This document shows positions 55,649 to 62,827 of a stretch of 64,000 nucleotides of DNA, piece by piece. A program made the translations under genes and the position numbers. Source of the stretch: Paenibacillus_AB sp036577625 (GTDB lineage: Bacteria > Bacillota > Bacilli > Paenibacillales > NBRC-103111); assembly GCF_036577625.1 (NCBI RefSeq), contig NZ_JARBDC010000007.1, forward strand, positions 1 to 64,000, given 5' to 3'. The notes beneath the pieces are model-generated. The model was not told where the DNA came from, did not search any database, and saw only the letters and a program-made list of their open reading frames with translations. Positions within the stretch are counted from its first letter, which is position 1, and the number at the start of each line of letters is the position of its first letter.

Positions 55649-56683
55649 TTACACACTGCCCTCAATTATGCTAATTACATGTTGAGCAAACTCATACGAC
55701 AGTCGGATTTTGTCCGCTCCAAATTGTAAAGCACCGAGGGTTCTTCCTCCGACATAAGTAATGGGCAACTTGGAATCAAAAGAAGCCTGAGTACTCGAGA
55801 TCGTGTTGTCAAATTTGTACCAAGCTTGACTATACTTCGGACATAGATTCCTGGCTTTTACCTCCCAAGGCCACCTGTAATCATCATTCCAAATGTACGG
55901 TTCGCTTATCACCTCGAAATACCCCAGCAGCTTTGTCGAACCGACACCATAGCAAAGTAGAATATCTCCGACCCGTACAGAATTCGGACGTCTCTTCGAA
56001 AAGTGCATGGCTTCAATATCGCTTGATAATACCCTGGAAGGCTCGAATGGTTCATCTGAGAAGCCGACCGGCTTTATGAAATAGCGAACATCTGATTTAG
56101 TTTCGACAACCTTGTGCTTGATAAAGCTATTTATCTCTAGATTGATCTTGGGTGGTGTCGGTTCTCCCGAGTTCTTTGTGTAGCTGTCAATCTTCACTAT
56201 TATATTGTGGAGTTCCTCATTCGTCAGGGCGTGACTGCTGACTTTACTGATATCGGCAATGATTTGCTTTAACGCTGCCGATTCATCTATCTGAACGCCC
56301 CACTCGTGATTGTGGCTTAACCCCCGATCCGTGAAGTTCGCCGATGTAATGATACCCCTGATCGGGCTGCCGTCTTTACTGGCAATATAGATTTTACCGT
56401 GAAGCTTGTTATCGACGTGTACTCTATACGCGATTGCGCGGGTTAGACAATTTACTGAGAATGAGTAAAGGGAGTTCGCCTTTTTGAATAAGTCGGGATC
56501 ATTGTCCTTAAGGGTTGTGACTAATACGATGCGCTTGATTCCAGAAGGGGCGACAATCTCATCGAAGAAAACGTCGAATGACTCCATTAGGAAAGGGCTA
56601 ATGATGTACAGTTCGTCTGCGTTCTGAACTAAACTCTTTATTTCGTTAAAATGACTGGAGTCAATATTGTTTAGGATTCTCAT
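55649..56683 (-). CDS. PLD-family nuclease with a PUA/EVE-like C-terminal domain
   Basis: A 344-aa protein. The N-terminal half is a phospholipase-D-type nuclease: LYIISPFLM near residue 30 and the single HxK motif HGKIYIASKDGSPIRGIITSANFTDRGL near 113-140 (His, Lys, then Asn/Ser), as in restriction enzymes that act as dimers. The C-terminal part has VRVGDILLCYGVGSTKLLGYFEVISEPYIW and WPWEVKARNL near 235-280, the pattern of EVE/ASCH/PUA-like domains, which in restriction systems read modified bases. A modification-dependent nuclease is therefore plausible; the second domain is a tentative call. Confidence 0.68.
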   Translation of the reverse strand: MRILNNIDSSHFNEIKSLVQNADELYIISPFLMESFDVFFDEIVAPSGIKRIVLVTTLKDNDPDLFKKANSLYSFSVNCLTRAIAYRVHVDNKLHGKIYIASKDGSPIRGIITSANFTDRGLSHNHEWGVQIDESAALKQIIADISKVSSHALTNEELHNIIVKIDSYTKNSGEPTPPKINLEINSFIKHKVVETKSDVRYFIKPVGFSDEPFEPSRVLSSDIEAMHFSKRRPNSVRVGDILLCYGVGSTKLLGYFEVISEPYIWNDDYRWPWEVKARNLCPKYSQAWYKFDNTISSTQASFDSKLPITYVGGRTLGALQFGADKIRLSYEFAQHVISIIEGSV

Positions 56684-56894
56684 TTTGAAACTCTCCCTTT
56701 ACATCAACCGGACTCAGTAAGTATCTGCTGGTTACATTGGCAAATATCTTCGAATCCGTTGCACCATAATACTGATCGCCAACAACGATAAACAGAACCC
56801 CTGATCCATACATTAGCGAAAGAAGCGCAACATCAAGAAGTAGCGACCAAGCTATCCAGAACGGATCTCCATGTGCAACTAAACCAATGAACAT
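56661..56894 (-). CDS. small membrane protein
   Basis: A 77-aa protein with two hydrophobic spans (WIAWSLLLDVALLSLMYGSGVLFIVV, residues about 13-38) and a polar C-terminus. Its end overlaps the start of the PLD nuclease gene by 23 bases, suggesting coupled translation. No family recognised. Confidence 0.5.
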   Translation of the reverse strand: MFIGLVAHGDPFWIAWSLLLDVALLSLMYGSGVLFIVVGDQYYGATDSKIFANVTSRYLLSPVDVKGEFQNENPKQY

Positions 56895-57040
56895 TCAGCA
56901 CACCTTCCATACCTCTGAATCTACTTTAACAAAATATGACTCATTCCTGCTTGTTGAACGCAAATTGCAACATATTTCGAGATACTCGAATAAATTTTAC
57001 ACCACCGAGGGATTTTCCTCAAATTTCCTCTAGTAGTATT

Positions 57041-57700
57041 CTAGCGGTACTCCAATGGGGAAGGAGACGGAAGGGCAGTACTGCCACCAGATACGGAACT
57101 GTTCGTAAGTAACCCTTTAGGAGCGGGGAACCACGTTAACTTTCTGGTCGAAACACCAGATGCAATAACCTCGATGCCTAGTTCGCAGAGATGTTCCAGA
57201 ACTCTCGAATAGGCAGTTACAATCTCGGCATGATTCTGCTGATGTGAGAACTGCCGCGATAAAATGATGAACCTTGGATTTGCTGTTTGTATTAACAACG
57301 GTAACGCTTGAAGCCCTTGTCCAATTTTCCGTATCGGAATCTCCTTTGATGAGATTCGTCTAGTCGGTTCATAGTAGTATAAAGTTACCCAGACTGATTG
57401 ATAAAAGACGGTAATTTCATAAAAAAATGGCCGCGGCGCAGATGCAGAACCCCTGTGATGCCACTCGCTGGTGCTAAGAATCAAAGGAACATTGCCGGAG
57501 TAGGACTCAATGGCAAGGCGTTTGTAGTACATATCTAATTGATTCTGGACTTCGTTGAGTCTGGATGTGGGGAAGTGCTTGATAAGGGTTGAATCTTCGA
57601 GAGTTAAAGTTGCTTCGTTAGCAATAATATCGCTGTGCCGGTTGATAACTGGCGAAAAAGTCAGGTCAATGCCGAGCTCGGTGAAGTTATATGTGTGCAT
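57041..57700 (-). CDS. EAL-like protein 4, strongly degenerate
   Basis: A 219-aa fourth member of the EAL-like group, lying apart from the other three. IDLTFSPVINRHSDIIANEATLTL, YKRLAIESYSGNVPLILSTSE, NPRFIILSRQF and LGIEVIASGVSTRK align with the EAL blocks in order, but the IK lysine is Ile, AEGxE is ASGVS, and no DDFG remains. The C-terminus (TALPSPSPLEYR) does not resemble the FQGYW ending of the others and may be frameshifted. GGGGG precedes ATG 57700, and structured element B lies directly upstream. Confidence 0.6.
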   Translation of the reverse strand: MHTYNFTELGIDLTFSPVINRHSDIIANEATLTLEDSTLIKHFPTSRLNEVQNQLDMYYKRLAIESYSGNVPLILSTSEWHHRGSASAPRPFFYEITVFYQSVWVTLYYYEPTRRISSKEIPIRKIGQGLQALPLLIQTANPRFIILSRQFSHQQNHAEIVTAYSRVLEHLCELGIEVIASGVSTRKLTWFPAPKGLLTNSSVSGGSTALPSPSPLEYR

Positions 57701-57734
57701 GGCAGAACCCCCATATCCTATGAAAAGCTGGACA

Positions 57735-57817
57735 GGATGCGGAACGCTGATTGCCGGATCAAGAACCCCGCAGGAGGAAGGACAGGATTCCTTGGACGGT
57801 CAACGATTACCGCATCC
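57735..57817 (-). ncRNA. structured leader element, copy B
   Basis: On the minus strand GGATGCGG (57817-57810) pairs with CCGCATCC (57742-57735). Inside, AAGGA pairs with TTCTT (one G-T) and CC with GG, closing a loop with CCTTCCTCCT identical to copy A. The outer stem and loop are conserved, whereas the inner stem differs in sequence and still pairs. It ends 35 bases before EAL-like 4; the loop could pair with that gene's GGGGG ribosome site, giving translational control. Confidence 0.6.
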
Positions 57818-57907
57818 ATGTTAAGGGTACTTCAAGTTGAAATTAGACTATCAAAAAGAAAGTCTATATGGCTAACGAATATCGAAATATTGCGAGCAAG
57901 AAATAGA

Positions 57908-57950
57908 AAGCCAGTATAAAACTCGATTTACGAGTTTCGTACTAGCTTTT
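57908..57950 (-). terminator. terminator upstream of element B
   Basis: AAGC-AGTA-AAACTCG pairs with CGAGTTT-TACT-GCTT; T-rich flanks on both sides. It ends the transcript of the DUF3883-like gene (stop at 58052). Same module as at 53094 and 55598. Confidence 0.7.
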
Positions 57951-58051
57951 TCGTGCTTTGATCCAAATTAATCTGCTCCACGGGAAGACGATTAACTCAA
58001 CTATTGTTTTCCGAAAGTTATCGTGACCGATGCCACTCGCAAACCGCTCCT

Positions 58052-58708
58052 TCAATGCTCATCCATCGGAATATACTCCAATAACGATATGGCACGTAAG
58101 CTTGCCACAAAATTCTCGTTCATATTCACAATAAACCGATCTACTGATAAATCGATATGTACTAGTTTCATTACCTTTGTCAGGTCAGAAAAATTGATAC
58201 TAAGCGTTTCAATAGGGTTATCAAGTATGAATCCTGTAATGGTTTTCTCTTCGGAATCGATTTTGATAAAGAAAATATGATAGCAATCTCGCAGTTTCTC
58301 GGCAACTTTAAGTTCATTATGTGTGATGTAAAATTTGTTATTGTTATTCGATGTCGTCTTCACTTCATAAGCGTGAAGCAAATTGTTGCGTTTAACTGCA
58401 ATATCGTAACCCATCTTGGCATTACTCCACACTGGCTCTACATTTCCGGGAAATGATCTCTGTAAATAAGAAAGTGCAATCAGTTCACCGAAACGACCTG
58501 TCTTAGCTGATAGCTTCACCCAATCCGGTATCGGGTCATCTTCATCCGCAATGTCTTTATGTATGTTTTCTTGTTCTAGTTTACCTTGGCGCTCTCCAAG
58601 GTCTGTTTCGAATTGACCAATCTCTACTTCCAAAGAACCTTTCACCAGTACGTCGAGCACATACAACGGAAGTGCGGCTTCTAAGTCATATATCGTCACT
58701 TTACTCAT
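58052..58708 (-). CDS. DUF3883-like nuclease-fold protein
   Basis: A 218-aa protein. KTGRFGELIALSYLQ near residue 73, then GYDIAVKRNNLLHAYEVKTTSNNNNKFYITHNELKVAEKL near 105-145, match the DUF3883 (NO VEIN C-terminal) pattern, a PD-(D/E)XK-like fold with Asp in GYDI and Glu-x-Lys in YEVKTT. Such domains are frequent in defence genes. ATG 58708 with GAAAGGAA upstream is preferred to a start seven codons earlier. Overlaps the recombinase-like gene before it by 8 bases, so the two are coupled. Confidence 0.75.
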   Translation of the reverse strand: MSKVTIYDLEAALPLYVLDVLVKGSLEVEIGQFETDLGERQGKLEQENIHKDIADEDDPIPDWVKLSAKTGRFGELIALSYLQRSFPGNVEPVWSNAKMGYDIAVKRNNLLHAYEVKTTSNNNNKFYITHNELKVAEKLRDCYHIFFIKIDSEEKTITGFILDNPIETLSINFSDLTKVMKLVHIDLSVDRFIVNMNENFVASLRAISLLEYIPMDEH

Positions 58709-59606
58709 GACGAATTCCTTTCTTCGCACAAACGCTTCTGCACACTATCCATTTTGTATTCAGTTCATCTGTCTCATACTGAATAAGTGCCCAATTATCA
58801 GGCGTATTCTCGTAAAGTCTGTGGCAGCTAGGGCATCGGAAGAAGTTGGTTTGCCGAGTCTTATCAATATCCATCCATCGAATAGGTCTGTCCATTAAGC
58901 CGACTTCTTCAAGCTTCTTGCCGATATCTTTAAGACGTTCTTGATATGAATATTTTTTAACCTCTTTTATAATACCGGGTTGCTTCATAATCATCCCATG
59001 AATACGTTCATTTACATATATCGGAACTACTCTGTTGTCTTTATCCTTTATGGAGAAGGAATGAGTTTGGAAGTCGTAGCTTTCTTCGTTACATTGAGCT
59101 AGTTCTTCCAATTCTAGCCCATATTGATACACAAGCTCAAAAGTAAGCAGGCGTTTAAAATCGTTCTTTAAGAAACTACGGATTAAGATGATTTCTTCTA
59201 TGGTTAACGCCTTTGCTGCGCCTTCTTCGGAATCTTTCTTTAGTGCCTTGCTATCGACTAAATATTGGTTTAGCTCAGTTACCTCAAAGGGTGTAGACAA
59301 CTTTTTCTCTGATAGAAATGTGTACAAGTTTATGATATGGTTAATCCTGGTATTTCCAGTAGATGCACGCTCCGTCTCAAAGAATGGACGAATTTCATCA
59401 ATGCCCAGTAGGTTCACATCTTTATCTTCACATGCATGTAAAAAATTCAACGCCACGTTGCTCATTTGGTCGATGGAACCTTTTGAATAGCCCTTTTCGT
59501 GATTGATAAGCCATCGTTCGAATTCTAAGAACCATTTACGGTTATTTTCGGTTAGTTCACTCAGCCTTACATTCCTAGGAATCCTCTTTTTGCTCTTCGT
59601 ATTCAT
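58701..59606 (-). CDS. degenerate tyrosine-recombinase-like protein with zinc finger
   Basis: A 301-aa protein. The first 110 residues look like a phage-integrase core-binding domain (WFLEFERWLINHEKGYSKGSIDQMSNVALNFLHAC). The catalytic-domain start ALTIEEIILIRSFLKNDFKRLLTFELVYQYGLELEELAQC parallels integrases, but the catalytic Arg of the LRxxEL motif is Glu, and no HxxR or tyrosine motif follows. Instead there is a zinc-binding CPSCHRLYE...CRSVC near 268-295. It is probably a DNA-binding specificity protein derived from a recombinase. It precedes and overlaps the DUF3883-like nuclease gene. Confidence 0.6.
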   Translation of the reverse strand: MNTKSKKRIPRNVRLSELTENNRKWFLEFERWLINHEKGYSKGSIDQMSNVALNFLHACEDKDVNLLGIDEIRPFFETERASTGNTRINHIINLYTFLSEKKLSTPFEVTELNQYLVDSKALKKDSEEGAAKALTIEEIILIRSFLKNDFKRLLTFELVYQYGLELEELAQCNEESYDFQTHSFSIKDKDNRVVPIYVNERIHGMIMKQPGIIKEVKKYSYQERLKDIGKKLEEVGLMDRPIRWMDIDKTRQTNFFRCPSCHRLYENTPDNWALIQYETDELNTKWIVCRSVCAKKGIRHE

Positions 59607-59644
59607 AATCTACTGACCTTCCACTTTGGACTGGATTATTTTTG

Positions 59645-60085
59645 TCACTGGTCTAAACCGATAACAACAATTCTTCCGTTATCTTTATCAAGACGTATCT
59701 TTATAAATGATGTTTTAGGCTCGCCTGAAATCCTCTGTTCCCGTATACGATTAACAATGTCTAAATCTTTCTGGCTTTCAGTCGATGGAAGGTATAGTTT
59801 AGTTTTTGTGTCACTAAGTTCTTTTTCCCAGAACTCAGTAACCTCTGCCCCATCCAATTGCTCTTTCCCAATTACTTCAATTTTATCTGAATTGCCTTTT
59901 CTAAGCGCAAACCAATGCACGCCGAATTTAATATCCTTATATCTCTTATTAACAAGTGCAAGAAAGAATTCATTTGGGTCATCAAATCCTGTTGACCCTG
60001 GATAGAACAAAGCATACTCTTCACTTTCGACAAGATCTTTCTTAAAGTTGCCCATTGATGAAACATCACAATATATCGGAATCAT
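59645..60085 (-). CDS. hypothetical protein
   Basis: A 146-aa soluble protein, not recognised. It is rich in charged residues, starts IPIYCDVSSMG and has a beta-strand-like C-terminus (SFIKIRLDKDNGRIVVIGL). ATG 60085 is well supported by AGGAGG 8 bases before. It lies 38 bases upstream of the recombinase-like gene on the same strand, so it is likely the first gene of that three-gene operon. Confidence 0.6.
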   Translation of the reverse strand: MIPIYCDVSSMGNFKKDLVESEEYALFYPGSTGFDDPNEFFLALVNKRYKDIKFGVHWFALRKGNSDKIEVIGKEQLDGAEVTEFWEKELSDTKTKLYLPSTESQKDLDIVNRIREQRISGEPKTSFIKIRLDKDNGRIVVIGLDQ

Positions 60086-60103
60086 TCGGCTTCCTCCTGA
60101 AGA

Positions 60104-60494
60104 ATTGATCAGTACTTATTTTCGATTGCACTACTGCTCAATCCTTTTTATGAACAAGTTGCACCTCGGCCTTATTTGGGGGAACATTCCAGCTGTGGTC
60201 TATGAGGGCGTTGAGGATGTTGTGGGAAGAGAGGGAAGAGAGGATAGAACCCCGACAATGAAAAGGGCTCTCCTGACTCCAGATCAGGTATTGCCTTTTA
60301 GTTCTGCATTACCTGATCCGCTCAACATTGTCGACTTTGCTGTTTACTCTTTTGATTGACATCGTCCTGTCCTGTACTTTATGTATCCTATTTCTGTGTT
60401 CAACTCCAGACGAAATTATTAGCATCCACTGAAACGATAGCATCTTCAATCATTACGAAAAAATATCTTCGACGGCCCTGAACCCAAGTAAAGA
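60104..60494. other. gap without a supportable gene
   Basis: Only incidental reading frames are present. A hairpin GATCAGGTA...TACCTGATC lies at about 60281-60315; it has no T tract. The promoter of the operon starting at 60085 must lie at the left end. Confidence 0.45.
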
Positions 60495-60522
60495 AGGTGC
60501 CGTCTATTGCACGACACCTCTT
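60495..60522 (-). terminator. terminator-like hairpin
   Basis: On the minus strand AGGTGTCGT pairs with ACGGCACCT (one mismatch) and is followed by TCTTTACTT, about 110 bases after the stop of the 60634 gene. Confidence 0.5.
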
Positions 60523-60633
60523 GATCAACTATGCAAATTTTACAGCTAACCCTGAGCCGGTCGAAGTTAGATGGGGGGAGGAACTTACAAACTGCAAAAG
60601 TTTTCGGAACTCCCGTGAAATACATCAATTAGT

Positions 60634-60903
60634 TCAATGCTCATCGGGGAGCATGAACGTGTAATACTGAACCTTACCATCATCGCCATAAACCGCCCAT
60701 ACTGTTTCAGAAAAGAGCGGCTTGTCCACCGTCACCAGATGTTTGTCATTGCCGTCCGTTATTATGGTCTTACCATCTACTTTCTGAAAGACAATAAAAT
60801 ACTCGCTATCTTCGAACAACCTATTGATGATCGAGATGGACAAATCCCAATCGGAACAGCCGATTCGCCTCACTCCAACGGTCATAACCTTCATTAACCG
60901 CAT
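60634..60903 (-). CDS. small hypothetical protein
   Basis: An 89-aa protein of alternating strands (YFIVFQKVDGKTIITDGNDKHLVTV, then VWAVYGDDGKVQYYTFML), not recognised. It lies 83 bases downstream of the cyclotransferase gene on the same strand and may belong with it. No membrane span or known motif. Confidence 0.5.
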   Translation of the reverse strand: MRLMKVMTVGVRRIGCSDWDLSISIINRLFEDSEYFIVFQKVDGKTIITDGNDKHLVTVDKPLFSETVWAVYGDDGKVQYYTFMLPDEH

Positions 60904-60986
60904 GAATACTTACCTCCACAAAACGCAATTATGCGCCGCTCATTTGCGTAATCCAAGTATATTGACATAAAAACAACGTGCAGATT

Positions 60987-61556
60987 CTAGAATCTCTTGC
61001 CCCTTTGCTTATTCCGCCGCGGCGTACTTATACCCTCATGTTCACCGTCAGCTTCAACATCCAGTTCTGGGAACGTGGCTCCAACTTTGATTGCTGCGAT
61101 TGCCAATGGCCGCTTACTCATCCCGATTTGCTCGTATCCTTCGCGGATTGTGTTGTAATAGGAAAGAGCGGGCGGCTCTATCGGTCTTGTGTCTGGATTC
61201 ATGATATAGACCATGACTCGAACCTCATCCGATTCCTTTAATTCGCCAATCTGTTCATCATCTTCGTACAACGACTCAATCCGGGCTGTCAGGATTTCTT
61301 TACGATAAAGACCGATATGTACCCCTTCATAACGATCTAACCGGACTTCATCAGCCCCTGATATTCTCCATAATACAACCGGCACGCGTTGTCCGGGAGC
61401 TTCCGCGATGTTGGCGTAATAGCGGAACTCCAAAGTAAAGTTATCAATATAGCCGTGACCCACTACATGACTCTCGGGACAACGAACCGACATTCCGATC
61501 AGATTCATATTACTTCCATAAGCGGCATACAGTTTTGACTTTTGCATACCATTCAC
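60987..61556 (-). CDS. gamma-glutamylcyclotransferase-like protein
   Basis: A 189-aa protein of the GGCT/AIG2 family, which cyclises gamma-glutamyl amines to release 5-oxoproline. The substrate loop YAAYGSNMN lies at residue 11 and the catalytic Glu in LDRYEGVHIGLY near 84. The C-terminal basic tail (RRNKQRGKRF) is extra. It follows the amidoligase gene by 39 bases; amidoligase-GGCT pairs are a known neighbourhood, in which one enzyme makes and the other breaks a gamma-glutamyl-type bond. Confidence 0.8.
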   Translation of the reverse strand: MNGMQKSKLYAAYGSNMNLIGMSVRCPESHVVGHGYIDNFTLEFRYYANIAEAPGQRVPVVLWRISGADEVRLDRYEGVHIGLYRKEILTARIESLYEDDEQIGELKESDEVRVMVYIMNPDTRPIEPPALSYYNTIREGYEQIGMSKRPLAIAAIKVGATFPELDVEADGEHEGISTPRRNKQRGKRF

Positions 61557-61595
61557 CCTTCATATTAGAATCGGTACTCACTCAAGTGCTTACTC

Positions 61596-62546
61596 TCAGT
61601 CCGCTGTTTCTGCCAGCGTCTGAACTGCTGGATCTCTCCAAGCTGAGTTCCCTTCTAGGGGCTTTAGCAGATGATGACGCATGGTTTTGAATTCATCGGA
61701 GATCGCACCCATCCTCAGTAGCCAAACGCGAAAGGCATATTTGTCATTTCCGTTATGCGCGACGGTGACTCGTTTGGTCGCACGTTGTTGGCTTAATGCC
61801 TGGGCGACGATCAGCAAACTGAGTTGAACATAGCTTTTGACTTCTCCCGCATGGAGAGAGCCGTTGAAAAGGCGGAACTCCACGGTTTTGAATCTTCCAG
61901 AAAGAAGATTGTGGAGATTCAATATGCAGTATCGACTATCGTGATAGCGATGATCAATTGGCGATTCAGAGTCGACAGATGCATACCATACAGTTCCAAA
62001 CCCCTCGAAAGACGCGGGCTTCTTCTTATTTAACTGTTGGATGAACCCGTTAGAAAGCGGTTGACAAAACCGATTCTGACGACTCGAACGACACTGTACG
62101 GCTTTGTACAGTAAGTGTTGTTTGGCATACACGATGTTGCATAATACCCGCAGACTTTGCGGAGTAAAGCGTTCGGCTCCGACATGGACATGGATTCCCG
62201 TGCTGCTGTTTGTTCCTGCCCCGGCGCGGCGAAGCTCACGAACTACTTTTTGCAGTGTGGGGATGTCTTCATAGTCTAGCCTGGGCGAAACCAACTCGCA
62301 TTTGTAATCGTCTGTCGCGATCTGCACCCGATGATTTTCTAAGCGATGTGCTGTGACAGAGCCGTCTCGCACGACTCTCCAAATTCGGTTCTGTTGATCT
62401 TTAACCTCGTAACTGTCGAAACCCCAACCACCAACCTGTGTAGCTGATGTTCCGAAATGCCTTGCGATCACGTTCGCTGCTGTCGCTCGATTGATTCTCG
62501 TAAACTCGATTTCGATACCAAATTTAAGTTCTTTGCATTCGACCAA
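61596..62546 (-). CDS. amidoligase-family protein (glutamine-synthetase-like COOH-NH2 ligase)
   Basis: A 316-aa predicted ATP-dependent amide-bond enzyme. FGIEIEFTRI at residue 9 is the first metal-binding strand; ELVSPRLDYEDIPTLQKVVRELRRAGAGTNSSTGIHVHVG near 85-125 is the amidoligase core with paired His; and FKTVEFRLFNGSLHAGEVKSYVQLSLLI near 225-250 supplies the second Glu/Arg set. The target peptide or small molecule is unknown. Same strand and operon as the cyclotransferase. Confidence 0.82.
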   Translation of the reverse strand: MVECKELKFGIEIEFTRINRATAANVIARHFGTSATQVGGWGFDSYEVKDQQNRIWRVVRDGSVTAHRLENHRVQIATDDYKCELVSPRLDYEDIPTLQKVVRELRRAGAGTNSSTGIHVHVGAERFTPQSLRVLCNIVYAKQHLLYKAVQCRSSRQNRFCQPLSNGFIQQLNKKKPASFEGFGTVWYASVDSESPIDHRYHDSRYCILNLHNLLSGRFKTVEFRLFNGSLHAGEVKSYVQLSLLIVAQALSQQRATKRVTVAHNGNDKYAFRVWLLRMGAISDEFKTMRHHLLKPLEGNSAWRDPAVQTLAETAD

Positions 62547-62782
62547 CCCCTTCTGAGCCTCCCAACCAACGCAAATTTCCCCACGTTGGTTGTACAGCCA
62601 CTCAGAAAAAGTGAAGGCTTTCTCGCAGGTTTTTGAAAAATTTCTGCGAAAAATTTGTGTTAATGCTGGTCTGAAAATTAGTTAGGCAAACACACGATTT
62701 CATGATCACCCTCATCCATATCGATGTGTTTGGTACAGGAAGTAAATGTCATCATCCCAATCAGGAAAACCTTTTTGGGCAA
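62547..62782. other. intergenic region before the amidoligase gene
   Basis: No gene seen. Contains an imperfect inverted pair CCAACCAACG...CGTTGGTTG (about 62564-62591) near the amidoligase start and AT-rich sequence likely to hold its promoter. Confidence 0.4.
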
Positions 62783-62806
62783 TAAAAAACCCCTCGGATT
62801 GAGGGG
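62783..62806 (-). terminator. terminator of the GLUG-repeat protein gene
   Basis: On the minus strand CCCCTC pairs with GAGGGG, followed by TTTTTTATT. Confidence 0.85.
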
Positions 62807-62827
62807 AGAGAAGAACGTCTCTTGGGA

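Noticed and set aside
57735..57817. Cyclic-di-GMP (GEMM) riboswitch considered for the element before EAL-like 4
   Set aside because: The conserved GEMM core words and tetraloop arrangement are not seen; only the gene context is suggestive.
60048..60359. 103-codon plus-strand frame overlapping the promoter region of the 60085 gene
   Set aside because: No ribosome site, no protein-like pattern, and it starts inside the well-supported gene on the other strand.
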